NCBI GenBank assembly: GCA_938036875.1
Contig: CALHVX010000139.1
Coordinates: 1 to 52,769, forward strand
DNA: 52,769 nt
Direction of reading: 5' to 3'
Source of the DNA: an uncultured Pseudomonadales bacterium
GTDB lineage: Bacteria; Pseudomonadota; Gammaproteobacteria; Pseudomonadales; Azotimanducaceae
Part shown: positions 41,533 through 49,820 of the stretch, in pieces
How the letters are laid out: every line of letters starts with the position of its first letter
Position numbering within the stretch: position 1 is the first letter of the stretch
Made by a program: the position numbers and the translations under genes
The notes under the pieces: model-generated
Database searches by the model: none
Told to the model about the DNA's origin: nothing
The model's input: only the letters and a program-made list of their open reading frames with translations

Positions 41533-43167
41533 TTGTCAGTACAAAACTTTACTAGCCTTGGTCTAAACGAGGTGATCGGTCGTGCGTTAGAAGACGTCGG
41601 CTACGAACAACCTACCCCTATTCAAAGTGCTGCAATCCCGGGTTTGCTGGATGGTCGAGATCTGCTTGGCGTTGCCCAGACTGGCACCGGTAAAACCGCA
41701 GCTTTTGCTTTACCGTTGCTACAAAAATTGCATGAGCAAGGTGGTCGTCCCAAGGCAAAGTGCCCGCGGGCCTTGATCTTGGCGCCAACCCGCGAGCTGG
41801 CGATACAAATTGGTGAAGAGATTGAGGGCTTTGCCCGTTATACCAAGCTAAAGCACACGGTGATCTTTGGCGGCGTTGGGCAAAATCCTCAAGTCAAAAA
41901 ATTGGCAGCAGGGCTAGATATCTTGATTGCTACCCCTGGACGTTTGCTTGATTTAGCTAGCCAACGCCTTCTGGATCTATCCGCGGTGGAAACCTTGGTC
42001 CTAGATGAAGCCGACCGCTTGCTGGACATGGGGTTCATACGTGACGTAAAGCGTATCGTTCAACAAACACCAAAGACCCGCCAGTCGTTGTTGTTCTCCG
42101 CCACCATGCCCAAAGAGGTGGCAGGCTTGGCCGCTGAGATATTACGCGATCCAGTCCAGGTAGACGTCTCTCCGAAAGAGCGAACGGTGCGTGCGATCAA
42201 ACAGCACGTGGTTCACCTTGCAACGCCAAACAAGCAGCGCGCGCTTGAGATGATTTTGCATGACGATAGTTGCTCTCGTGCCATCGTATTTACTCGCACC
42301 AAACATGCGGCAAACCGAGTGGCGAAAAAGTTAATCAATGCGGGCATTAGTGCCGAAGCAATTCACGGCAACAAATCTCAAAACGCACGACAGCGTTCGT
42401 TGCAAAACTTTAAAACCGGTGATGCTTGGGTATTGGTTGCGACAGATATCGCGGCACGCGGAATTGATATTGATGGGGTTACCCACGTTGTGAATTTTGA
42501 GCTCCCACATGAGCCTGAAAGCTACGTGCACCGTATCGGTCGAACCGGTCGGGCTGGGGCAGATGGCATTGCTTGGTCTTTGGTGGATGCAAGTGAACGT
42601 CCACGCCTGAAGGCCATTGAGCGTTTGGCCAAGCTTGAGATCAAGGAGGTTGAGTTAGACCTGCCTTACATCGCACCAGAAGATATGCCTAAAGCGACCG
42701 AATCAGACCGTCCTCGACGACAATCGTCTAGACGTTCATCGAGCGGTTCTTCTAACAGGCAGGGCCAAGGTGGGGGGCGCCAAGGTGGTGGTCGTCAAGG
42801 TGGTGGCGGGGGGCGTAGCTCGGGCAATAGCTCAGGTAATAGCAGTTCTGGCAACGGCAATAGAGGCGGCAACGCCGCAAACGGGAATAGCCGAGGCGGT
42901 AACTCTGCAAATGGCAACGCTCGCAGTGGAAATTCGGCTTACGGTAATACCCGCCGCGGCAATACGGCCAATGGCAATACCTCGCGCGGTAATTCTGTAA
43001 ATGGCAACACGATCAATGGCAATACCTTTGATCGAAACCCTAGGAACGGCAACGTGGCCAATGGGAATATGGTGAACGGCAACACGATCGATGGTAATAA
43101 GTTAGAAGGAACTGGCGCGAAACCTAAGCGTCGGCGACGTCGTCGGCCTAGTTCTGCCGGGAGCTGA
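41533..43167 (+). CDS. DEAD-box RNA helicase, RhlE-type, with Asn/Gly repeat tail
   Basis: A 544-residue DEAD-box helicase. Motifs in order: Q motif YEQPTPIQ, motif I AQTGTGKTAA, APTRELA, DEAD in VLDEADRLLDMG, SAT, VATDIAARGIDIDG and HRIGRTGRAG. The core, about residues 1-385, is RhlE-like; it unwinds RNA duplexes using ATP in ribosome assembly and decay, often in the cold. The tail is Gly/Ser/Arg-rich to about 430 and then consists of Asn-Gly-Asn repeats to about 530, ending in a Lys/Arg cluster (KPKRRRRRR). The start is TTG 41533, six bases after AGGA; no nearer ATG exists. Confidence 0.92.
   Translation: MSVQNFTSLGLNEVIGRALEDVGYEQPTPIQSAAIPGLLDGRDLLGVAQTGTGKTAAFALPLLQKLHEQGGRPKAKCPRALILAPTRELAIQIGEEIEGFARYTKLKHTVIFGGVGQNPQVKKLAAGLDILIATPGRLLDLASQRLLDLSAVETLVLDEADRLLDMGFIRDVKRIVQQTPKTRQSLLFSATMPKEVAGLAAEILRDPVQVDVSPKERTVRAIKQHVVHLATPNKQRALEMILHDDSCSRAIVFTRTKHAANRVAKKLINAGISAEAIHGNKSQNARQRSLQNFKTGDAWVLVATDIAARGIDIDGVTHVVNFELPHEPESYVHRIGRTGRAGADGIAWSLVDASERPRLKAIERLAKLEIKEVELDLPYIAPEDMPKATESDRPRRQSSRRSSSGSSNRQGQGGGRQGGGRQGGGGGRSSGNSSGNSSSGNGNRGGNAANGNSRGGNSANGNARSGNSAYGNTRRGNTANGNTSRGNSVNGNTINGNTFDRNPRNGNVANGNMVNGNTIDGNKLEGTGAKPKRRRRRRPSSAGS
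42850..43104 (+). repeat. Imperfect repeat coding for Asn-Gly-Asn units in the helicase tail
   Basis: The DNA encodes about fifteen degenerate units of 5-7 residues built on NGN (NGNSRGG, NGNARSG, NGNTSRG, NGNTING, NGNMVNG). Bases are not identical from unit to unit (AATGGCAAC, AATGGTAAT, AACGGCAAC and others), so this is old repeat expansion kept at the protein level, not a recent DNA duplication. Confidence 0.7.
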
Positions 43168-43206
43168 GGCTCTCTTAGTACATAAGGGTTGTCGCAGAGA
43201 CGGATT

Positions 43207-43240
43207 CGCCAGGTGCTAAACACCTGGCGTTATTGCGTTT
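43207..43240 (+). terminator. Probable rho-independent terminator of rhlE
   Basis: A perfect 9-bp stem (CGCCAGGTG at 43207-43215, CACCTGGCG at 43221-43229) with loop CTAAA, followed by TTATTGCGTTT, stands 40 bases after the helicase stop. The T-run is weak but the stem is strong. It lies between convergent genes and may serve both strands. Confidence 0.7.
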
Positions 43241-43273
43241 GGCTTAGACAAGTTCTACATAGGCTCAGGTTGG

Positions 43274-43543
43274 CTACCAGCGATCGCCGCCACCACCACC
43301 TTTTGGTTTGTCGTGTGCTTCGTTAACCCGCAGTGCTCGGCCATCCACGTCTTTTTCGTTTAAGGCTTCTACAGCCTTGGCACCATCGGCTTGGTTCATC
43401 TCAACGAAGCCAAAGCCTCTTGAGCGCCCCGTTTCTCGGTCGGTAATCACGGCTGCAGATTGCACTTCACCAAACTCGGAAAACAAGGTCTCCAGGTCTG
43501 ACTGGGCAGTGCCCCATGATAGGTTGCCGACGTAAATCTTCAT
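43274..43543 (-). CDS. RRM-type RNA-binding protein
   Basis: An 89-residue protein made of one RNA-recognition motif: RNP2 IYVGNLSW at residues 3-10 and RNP1 RGFGFVEM at about 43-50, then a Gly-rich tail (GGGGGDRW). Such small bacterial RRM proteins bind single-stranded RNA and are often cold-induced. The DEAD-box helicase is the convergent neighbour, a plausible functional partner. AGGAGA about nine bases before the ATG sets the start, and a 15-base palindrome lies just upstream. Confidence 0.93.
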   Translation of the reverse strand: MKIYVGNLSWGTAQSDLETLFSEFGEVQSAAVITDRETGRSRGFGFVEMNQADGAKAVEALNEKDVDGRALRVNEAHDKPKGGGGGDRW

Positions 43544-43558
43544 TCTTTAGTATCTCCT

Positions 43559-43573
43559 ACTCGATGATCGAGT
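43559..43573 (-). promoter_or_regulatory. Palindrome upstream of the RRM gene
   Basis: ACTCGAT-G-ATCGAGT is a perfect 7-bp inverted repeat around a single base, immediately upstream of the RRM gene ribosome-binding site (AGGAGA). It is either an operator or part of a hairpin in the mRNA leader that could change access to the ribosome-binding site with temperature. No known protein site matches. Confidence 0.4.
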
Positions 43574-43938
43574 GTTTTATGCTGCGTGTTCCCAAAAGCA
43601 ATCGACAGCGCAGATGGCCAATCTCGGTTAAGACTGGATTGAAATGTAGAAGCGATTACCGACTTAGTACGAGAACGGGCCTAGAGGAAAATCGGGCAGG
43701 GAATCTATCTGCGGCACCGTAACAGATGCATAATTCAGAGGCAATGAAACCACCGGTTTGTGGCTGGCCTAACGGCAGGATATGCGTCTAAACTCTAGAT
43801 TGCGATGCAACTATGGCGGCAGCTTTAGTGCGTAAACTTAGCTAAATTTGAGCGCAAAAAATTCTGTGCTACTTTTACCCGGTTTCTTCGCGCGCTCCAA
43901 TTGCACAAGATATTTCATTAACAGGGGATCTTCACGAC
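43574..43938. other. Intergenic region between RRM and hydrolase genes
   Basis: This 365-base stretch has no credible gene. It should hold the leader and promoter of the RRM gene on the minus strand and the promoter of the hydrolase on the plus strand. One weak candidate for the latter is TTGAGC at 43848-43853 with TACTTT at 43870-43875, spaced 16 bases. AGGGGA lies about nine bases before the ATG 43939. Confidence 0.35.
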
Positions 43939-44751
43939 ATGGCTTTACTGACGATAGAAAAACAGCAGCACATTTACTATGAATTTCATCCTGGTACTTC
44001 TCAGGATGCAACAGTTGTGTTGTCCCACGGTTTTGGTATGGCCGGTCGTGTTTGGGAGAATACGGTTGCTCGGTTGCAGGATGAGGGCTATGGCGTGATT
44101 AGTTACGACCACCGTAACTGCGGTCAGTCCAGCAAAGACTTTACCGATGTGTCCATTGCTTCTCTTGGCAATGATTTGGTTGCGATTTGTGATGTGCTAG
44201 GTCTGTCGAAGCTTGTGCTCAACGGTTGGTCGCTTGGTGGCGCGGTGGTTGTGGATGCAGCGGCCAAGTTGGGTTCCAAGGTTAGCGGCCTGGTACTCAC
44301 TGGCGGAGCAACGCCTAGGTATACCCAGGCGGATGGGTTTCCACATGGCGGTCAGCCTAGCGATGTTGAAGCAACGGTAGCGGCGCTCCGTGCAGACCGG
44401 GTGAACTTCTTAAAGGGTCTGTACTATGAGGGGGTGTTTGCGGCACCGGTTAGCGATGACGTTAAGCATTGGTGCTGGCAAATAGCGTTGCAAGCGGGCA
44501 GTGGATCAGATGCTTCGCTTGGCGCGCTTGCACATGTGGATCAACGTGAAATTATGGCTGCGTTGCAAGTGCCGGCCCTAGTCATTGTAGGATCAGACGA
44601 TGGTGTTGTGCCCCCGGACATTGGCAAGTTTGCAGCTGATTTGTTGCCCCAGGGTCGGCTAGTAAATATGTCGGGTTGTGGCCATGCGCCGTTCTTAGAA
44701 GACGCCGAGGCTTACCATAGTGCGCTGCTTACCTTCCTGAGTGAGACCTAG
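43939..44751 (+). CDS. Alpha/beta hydrolase fold protein
   Basis: A 270-residue alpha/beta hydrolase. The oxyanion strand is VVLSHGFGMAGRVW (about 26-39), the nucleophile elbow GWSLGG (about 96-101, Ser), the Asp acid in VIVGSDDGVVP, and the His in SGCGHAPFLED. It resembles small esterases and haloperoxidase-like hydrolases; the cap (about 130-200) is helical. The substrate is unknown. It lies alone between two gaps and shows no operon partner. Confidence 0.9.
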   Translation: MALLTIEKQQHIYYEFHPGTSQDATVVLSHGFGMAGRVWENTVARLQDEGYGVISYDHRNCGQSSKDFTDVSIASLGNDLVAICDVLGLSKLVLNGWSLGGAVVVDAAAKLGSKVSGLVLTGGATPRYTQADGFPHGGQPSDVEATVAALRADRVNFLKGLYYEGVFAAPVSDDVKHWCWQIALQAGSGSDASLGALAHVDQREIMAALQVPALVIVGSDDGVVPPDIGKFAADLLPQGRLVNMSGCGHAPFLEDAEAYHSALLTFLSET

Positions 44752-44769
44752 GCTGGTTAGATTGCTTAC

Positions 44770-44796
44770 CTAGGTCACAGTATCCCTTTGACCTAG
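44770..44796. repeat. Inverted repeat after the hydrolase gene
   Basis: CTAGGTCA (44770-44777) and TGACCTAG (44789-44796) form an 8-bp inverted repeat with an 11-base loop, 18 bases after the hydrolase stop. It has no T-run. It may be a terminator or an operator of the next gene, whose possible -10 (TATACT at 44842-44847) is 46 bases on. Confidence 0.35.
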
Positions 44797-44878
44797 TGCA
44801 CGGCTTGGACCCCCAATAAGTGTGCGCTAGGTCGAACACCGTATACTGCCGCCATCGGACCAGCAGGAGAGATGTAGT

Positions 44879-45790
44879 ATGCGGCGTCCAGCCTCCACCC
44901 GTGCGTCTGCCGGACGCAGCGCGGGTAAACCTAAGTCCAGAAATGGCAAAAGACCTTCGAGAACGGACAGCAAGGCAACTGCAAAACCTAAAGTGAAGAA
45001 GATGGGGCGCCCGAAAATGCAGTCGCGGCGTATGACGCTTGGCCGTGAGTATCGCTTTGATCGTGCTGTTCGCCAGGCTCTCAAACGTACGGGCACCGCG
45101 CCGCTCAAAACCGAGTGGATTCAGGCCATATTGGATGGCTTTGGCGATACCAGCCTAAAGGCCGATGACCCCTACGTCACTTCAGCTCTGACTGCGGCAG
45201 CAAATAGCGAAGGTCCAGTGCTGCAATGTGGTTCTGGGCCCATGACCTTGTTGTTAGCCATTGTCATGCAGCGGCGCAGTGAGTACCTGTGGTGCTTGGA
45301 GCATAACCCTAGTTGGGCGCAGAGCATGCGCTCGCTGCTCAAGGCTTATGACTTGAGGGCCGGGCAGGTGATCGAAGCGCCCGCTGAAGCCTTTGGGGAT
45401 CATATCTGGTACGTGGTGGATGTACGCACCTTACCCAAAACCTTTGGTTTGGTTCTGTGTGATGGGTCTAACGTGTTGCCCACCGGCTTGCGCGGCGTTG
45501 TGCGCCGAATGGAGCAAAACCTGAGTGAACGATGCGTCTTTTTGGTTCGCAACACCAAGCGACCGAAAGATCTAGATTTCGCCTCCAAATGGGCCAAGAG
45601 TGTCAGTGCACCTTTTGTGTTGAACGACGTCGCTGATCCTTTTGTCAAAATCTCCATGCGCGATCGGGCAGCGGTTGAGGCGTTAGAAGCTGACCGAGTG
45701 TTAACCATCTATGGCGATGTGTCAGAGCCAGAACCACTATTCGCTCAGGTTCAACAGGCAACCAAACTGGGTGCCAAGCGCTCAGCCTAA
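44879..45790 (+). CDS. SAM-methyltransferase-like protein with basic N-terminal tail
   Basis: A 303-residue protein. The first ~55 residues are highly basic and disordered (rich in Arg, Lys, Ser and Pro). The centre resembles a class I methyltransferase: GPVLQCGSGPMTLLLAI in the SAM-binding motif I position (about 111-127), CLEHNPSWAQ after the next strand, and IWYVVDVRTL later. Motif I reads QCGSGP where ExGxGxG is usual, so cofactor binding is uncertain. The basic tail suggests nucleic acid binding; an RNA-modifying role is a guess. AGGAGA nine bases before ATG 44879 sets the start. I do not recognise a named family with certainty. Confidence 0.6.
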   Translation: MRRPASTRASAGRSAGKPKSRNGKRPSRTDSKATAKPKVKKMGRPKMQSRRMTLGREYRFDRAVRQALKRTGTAPLKTEWIQAILDGFGDTSLKADDPYVTSALTAAANSEGPVLQCGSGPMTLLLAIVMQRRSEYLWCLEHNPSWAQSMRSLLKAYDLRAGQVIEAPAEAFGDHIWYVVDVRTLPKTFGLVLCDGSNVLPTGLRGVVRRMEQNLSERCVFLVRNTKRPKDLDFASKWAKSVSAPFVLNDVADPFVKISMRDRAAVEALEADRVLTIYGDVSEPEPLFAQVQQATKLGAKRSA

Positions 45791-45882
45791 ATTGTGGCCT
45801 AGGTGGGTTGCTCTTGGTGGCCCTACCGCTGTCAGTGTAAGATGCCAGCCTTTAGCAACCGGCTAAAGGTGATTTGCCCCGC

Positions 45883-46194
45883 ATGAAGATATCTGCACTA
45901 CCGCCAACTGATGTAAACGCAGCGTTATCCGAACTCAATGCCGGCGGGCAACCCGCTTGGACGGTAAGCGGTGCCAAGCTCACCCGCAAATTTCAGTTTC
46001 CCGATTTTGTCACGGCCTTTGGCTTTATGAGCCAAGCGGCCTTGGTCGCTGAGCGAATGAATCACCACCCTGAGTGGTTCAACGTTTACGGCAATGTGAT
46101 TGTAGAGCTGACGACCCATGATGCCTCGGGCTTAACCCGATTAGACTTTGAGCTTGCTCGAGCTATGAATAAAATTGCCGCACTGGCGACCTGA
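45883..46194 (+). CDS. phhB: Pterin-4a-carbinolamine dehydratase
   Basis: A 103-residue protein of the DCoH/PhhB family, which dehydrates 4a-hydroxytetrahydrobiopterin to recycle the cofactor of aromatic amino acid hydroxylases. The active-site segment [17 protein letters not shown] (about 54-70) holds the His-His-Pro triad and ends with [14 protein letters not shown], the family's second His segment. ATG 45883 is preferred; the frame also opens at TTG 45874 with three extra residues. No phenylalanine hydroxylase lies in the window, so it may be a stand-alone or structural copy. Confidence 0.92.
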   Translation: MKISALPPTDVNAALSELNAGGQPAWTVSGAKLTRKFQFPDFVTAFGFMSQAALVAERMNHHPEWFNVYGNVIVELTTHDASGLTRLDFELARAMNKIAALAT

Positions 46195-46282
46195 AGAAGC
46201 GTTTTTCCAACCTTTCCAGGTTATCAATATAGGTCATCCGTTTAAATCATCCATATAAGTAACCAACATAAGGTAGCCGAAC

Positions 46283-46714
46283 ATGTCGGATCCCAATTAC
46301 GATCCCAACAATATATTTGCGAAGATCCTTCGTGGCGAAGCACCCGCGCACAAGGTTTACGAAGACGAATGGTGTTTGGGGTTTATGGACGTGATGCCGC
46401 AAACCCCAGGACACACATTGGTGATTCCCAAAGACCCCACCACCGATGTGTTCCACGCCGACCCCGAGATACTAGGTCGTACAATGCAGGCGGTTCAGAA
46501 AGTGGCTACTGCGGTGCAAGCCGCATTTGCTGCACAAGGCATTATGCTGGTTCAACTAAACGGCAAAGCCGCCGGTCAAACCGTGTTTCATCTCCATGTG
46601 CATATTTTGCCCAGGCAAAGTGGTGTGGATATGCGCATGCACGCTCAGGATATGGCTGACCCGGAAGTGCTTGCGGATCACGCGAGTAGGGTGCGCGATG
46701 CGTTGGGCAGTTAG
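46283..46714 (+). CDS. HIT-family hydrolase (HinT-like)
   Basis: A 143-residue histidine-triad protein. It has the N-terminal FAKILRGEAPAHKVYEDEW, GHTLVIPK, and the catalytic triad in VFHLHVHILPR (about 97-107). HinT-type enzymes hydrolyse adenosine phosphoramidates and acyl-AMP. AAGGTAG precedes the ATG 46283 by about eight bases. The stop lies two bases before the DUF885 start, so the two genes probably form one unit. Confidence 0.93.
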   Translation: MSDPNYDPNNIFAKILRGEAPAHKVYEDEWCLGFMDVMPQTPGHTLVIPKDPTTDVFHADPEILGRTMQAVQKVATAVQAAFAAQGIMLVQLNGKAAGQTVFHLHVHILPRQSGVDMRMHAQDMADPEVLADHASRVRDALGS

Positions 46715-46716
46715 TT

Positions 46717-48420
46717 TTGCTTCTCAATCGTCTTTCGATGGCTGCACGGTTAGCGGGCCTGTTGCTACTGGTGAGTTGCGATACGAAGCAGGGGCTATCC
46801 GAGCCAGCTGAGCGAACCGATTTCAGTAGCTATGCCAGTCAATTTATTGATCGCACCCATAGCTTGTTGCCGCATCTAGCGGTGGGATTGGGTCGACATG
46901 AGTTTGACGGCGTGCAAACCAACTTTAGCCCGGATGCTATTGCCTTACGTGTAAAACACTTTGAGCAGGCGCTGCTCGAGCTAAAGCAGTTTAATCTCAA
47001 GGATGTACAAGAAGCCTACGAACGCGATTTATTGCTCTGGTTTGCGGGGAGTCGACTCTTCGCCTTGCAACAAACCAAGGTTCATCAAACCAATATCGCC
47101 AGCTACTTTGCTGCCATATCGCCGGATATCTACGTCAGTCGTAACTATGCTAAGCCCCATGAGCAAATGCGGGCTTTGGTCAACCATACGCGCAATCTAC
47201 CGAACCTCATTCGGCAGCTGCAAGAAAATTTGGCGACACCGCTACCAAAACCGCACATAGAGTTAGCATTGGCCTACTTCGCAGGTATGGTTGAGTACTA
47301 CGAGGATGTGATACCGGAACAGTTTGCGCGGGTTGAAGATGTGAACCTGCACCAACAGTTGGGTGATGCAAGCTTGGCGGCGGTTCATGCTTTCCGCAAC
47401 GCTTTAGTTTGGCTGCAGGCGCAACAGGCTAACGCTCAGGACAACTTTCGTTTGGGTGAGCTGTTGTTCCGAGGCCTGTTGCAACAAGTGCACCAAACTC
47501 AGATGACGTTGGCGCAGTTTAAATCGCTCGGAGAAGAGGATCTAGCCCGTAATCGTGTTGCGTTAGAGCAAGCCTGTACCGAGCTGGACGCTAACCTTAG
47601 CCTGAACGATTGCCTGGCGAAAGTTGCCGCGCATAAACCTGAGCAAGGAGCGGTTGTGCGGGCGCGCGAGCAGCTTGAGGAGTTGCGCCAATTTGTTGTG
47701 GCCAATGATTTGGTCACTATCCCCGCTGCCGATCTTGCGTTGGTGGATACCGCGCCACCGCACCGACGCAGCAATTTTGCTTATATTGACGTGCGCGGTC
47801 CTTATGAGTCGGGTCAGGTGCCGAGTACTTACTACGTGGCGCCTCCGGATCCGCGTTGGTCTGCAGCGGACCAGCTTGCCTATGCGCCGGATGAAGCCAA
47901 CTTGATGTTTGTTTCTGCGCACGAGGTGTGGCCTGGGCATTTTTTGCATGGGCTGCATTTAGCCAACACGCAGCGTCCGCTCAGAGCTGTTGTACGGTCT
48001 ATTGGGTTTATGGAGGGCTGGGCTCATTACGCCGAGGAGATGATCTGGGAGGCAGGTTTTCGCCAGGGAGAACCCATGATGCGCATAGGACAGCTGCAAA
48101 ACGCGCTGCTGCGTAATGTTCGCTATTTGTGCAGTTATGGTTTGCACGTTGAGTCTATGAGCACGCAAACCTGCGAGCAGATGTTTGTTGAGCAGGCCTT
48201 TCAAAACCCAGCCATGGCTCGCCAACAAGCAGCACGCGGGACCTACGATCCCAATTACTTCAGCTACAGCCTGCATAAACTGTTGATCCGACAGTTGCGC
48301 GACAAGCTGGTGACCGGGAACCAAGCTTCGCAGGATTGGAAAGCATTTCACGACCGGTTGCTGGCCCTAGGTGCACCGCCTGCACCTTTAGCCGCGCGCT
48401 ACTTGTTGCCGGCAAACTAG
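46717..48420 (+). CDS. DUF885 lipoprotein, metallopeptidase-like
   Basis: A 567-residue DUF885 protein. A short hydrophobic N-terminus with LLLLVSC (lipobox) suggests a membrane-anchored lipoprotein facing the periplasm. In the C-terminal half HEVWPGHFLH (about 405-414) and the following EGWAHYAEE (about 431-439) have the His/Glu pattern of a zinc site, so a peptidase role is likely, but DUF885 enzymology is poorly known. The start at TTG 46717, two bases after the HIT stop, gives a signal of normal length; ATG 46738 would give a very short one, and no ribosome-binding site is clear for either. Confidence 0.85.
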   Translation: MLLNRLSMAARLAGLLLLVSCDTKQGLSEPAERTDFSSYASQFIDRTHSLLPHLAVGLGRHEFDGVQTNFSPDAIALRVKHFEQALLELKQFNLKDVQEAYERDLLLWFAGSRLFALQQTKVHQTNIASYFAAISPDIYVSRNYAKPHEQMRALVNHTRNLPNLIRQLQENLATPLPKPHIELALAYFAGMVEYYEDVIPEQFARVEDVNLHQQLGDASLAAVHAFRNALVWLQAQQANAQDNFRLGELLFRGLLQQVHQTQMTLAQFKSLGEEDLARNRVALEQACTELDANLSLNDCLAKVAAHKPEQGAVVRAREQLEELRQFVVANDLVTIPAADLALVDTAPPHRRSNFAYIDVRGPYESGQVPSTYYVAPPDPRWSAADQLAYAPDEANLMFVSAHEVWPGHFLHGLHLANTQRPLRAVVRSIGFMEGWAHYAEEMIWEAGFRQGEPMMRIGQLQNALLRNVRYLCSYGLHVESMSTQTCEQMFVEQAFQNPAMARQQAARGTYDPNYFSYSLHKLLIRQLRDKLVTGNQASQDWKAFHDRLLALGAPPAPLAARYLLPAN

Positions 48421-48459
48421 CTTAGGCCAGCTAGTGTTCAGCAAAAAAACTGCTCGAGC

Positions 48460-48858
48460 TTAGTTTGACGCGGATTTAAAGTGGACGCGGATGTAAGCCC
48501 GTTTGGCGTATTTGCCCGTGAGGCGCGAACCTTGGTCGGCAAGCCACATCTGCCATCCATACTTGCAGCGCAATGCGGTAAGTGCCTGTTTTATGCTGGG
48601 CTCATCCTCCAGTAGCTCAGCGGTCGCTGCATACCACTGGCCCGTGACCTTGCCGCGGATGTCACAGAGCGCGAGCTCAACATCGCTGTTGTTGCGTAAG
48701 CGCTTAACCTTGCCTGCATTGCCGGCAGAAAAAATGTAGAAGGCTTGCGGATTTGCAGCAGTGTCAGGTGCCATCCATACAGGCGTTGCCACTTTGGTGC
48801 CGTTCTTCCTGAAGGTGGCAAAGCTCACATAGTCCCCTTGTTGAACGTTTGAGAGCAT
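48460..48858 (-). CDS. PPOX-class F420-type oxidoreductase (Rv2061-like)
   Basis: A 132-residue split-barrel protein of the PPOX class. FATFRKNGTKVATPVWM (about 13-29) and FYIFSAGNAGKVKRLRNN (about 40-57) are the flavin/F420 phosphate contact regions of the subfamily usually named F420-dependent (TIGR03666). It would reduce a small substrate with F420H2 or FMN. The start is a good ATG at 48858, four bases from the stop of the SDR gene on the same strand, so the two are cotranscribed. F420 use is inferred from family, not shown. Confidence 0.85.
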   Translation of the reverse strand: MLSNVQQGDYVSFATFRKNGTKVATPVWMAPDTAANPQAFYIFSAGNAGKVKRLRNNSDVELALCDIRGKVTGQWYAATAELLEDEPSIKQALTALRCKYGWQMWLADQGSRLTGKYAKRAYIRVHFKSASN

Positions 48859-48861
48859 GGC

Positions 48862-49656
48862 TTAGGAGATTACCGTGCCGCCATCGCAGGTGATGACCTC
48901 ACCAACCGTGAAGGCGCTAGCGCGCGAGCTTAAGAAGATGGCAAGCCCTGCGATGTCTTCAGCGGTTCCAACACGGCCACGTGGGTTGCCCCGACCAACA
49001 CGATCCCAATCGGTGTTTTCGGTATCGCCACCACCCCCAACGCCAGTGCTAAGCATGTAAGTTGGGAAGGGTCCTGGTGCAATTGCGTTGACTAGAATGT
49101 TTTCCTTCACCAAATGCGCTGCTAAAACTCGGGTTAGATGATGCACAGCTGCTTTGGATGGCCCGTAGGAAAAAGTTTCAAAGACTGGATTTTTGATGCC
49201 ATCAATGGAACCGACGTTGATGACCCGAGCAGGATCTTCGGCGTTGGCCGATTTGCGCAGCAGCGGCAGTAGTTTTTGCGTAAGAAAAAAGACGCCTTTA
49301 ACGTTGGTATCCATCACTTTATCCCAGCCGATTTCTGGAAAGTCATCCAGTGGTTGGCCCCAGGAAACGCCGGCGTTATTGACCAAAATGTCTAGTTTGG
49401 GCTCTCGTTCGGCTAGCTGTCCGGCCAGCTTTTCTATGCCTTCCAGCTCAGCCAAGTTTGCTGGGAGAGATATGCACTCACCACCGTACTCTTTGCTTAG
49501 GCGCTCAGCGGTGGCGTCACAAGCATCGGCTTTGCGGGCGCTTATGTAAACCTTAGCGCCGTTGGCGAGGAAACCCGCAGCAATCATTTCGCCAATACCG
49601 CGCGAACCGCCGGTAATTAACGCAACTTTTCCAGCGATCGAGAAGAGGTCTTTCAT
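48862..49656 (-). CDS. Short-chain dehydrogenase, RhlG/FabG-like
   Basis: A 264-residue SDR: NADP motif TGGSRGIG at about 15-22, NNAG at about 92-95, catalytic Ser in NVGSIDGI, and Tyr-x-x-x-Lys in SYGPSKAA. The C-terminus VGEVITCDGGTVIS is standard. It resembles RhlG, a beta-ketoacyl reductase-like protein whose true substrates are disputed. It lies upstream of the PPOX gene on the minus strand and diverges from the PhyH gene at 49821. Confidence 0.9.
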   Translation of the reverse strand: MKDLFSIAGKVALITGGSRGIGEMIAAGFLANGAKVYISARKADACDATAERLSKEYGGECISLPANLAELEGIEKLAGQLAEREPKLDILVNNAGVSWGQPLDDFPEIGWDKVMDTNVKGVFFLTQKLLPLLRKSANAEDPARVINVGSIDGIKNPVFETFSYGPSKAAVHHLTRVLAAHLVKENILVNAIAPGPFPTYMLSTGVGGGGDTENTDWDRVGRGNPRGRVGTAEDIAGLAIFLSSRASAFTVGEVITCDGGTVIS

Positions 49657-49820
49657 CTAAATTTCCTTGTTCGTAGTCTGTAGAGGCCAGTTAGGCCGTT
49701 TTATACCACAGTAGTGGGCTTTTACATGGATAGTCGGGTATTCCTCAGCGACTTTTCCTAGTTTGGTTGGGCGTGCTAATGTTTGAACAACAAATCAAAA
49801 CCTCACCTAGGGTGGAAGTT

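Noticed and set aside
42770-43000. Open frames and repeats in the helicase tail that mimic a separate gene or tandem repeat array
   Set aside because: The main frame is a continuous RhlE-type protein; units are degenerate in DNA, so this is not a CRISPR array or a satellite repeat.
49657-49766. GGCC-AGTTA-GGCC hairpin as a terminator
   Set aside because: A 4-bp stem is too weak, and it lies between divergent starts.
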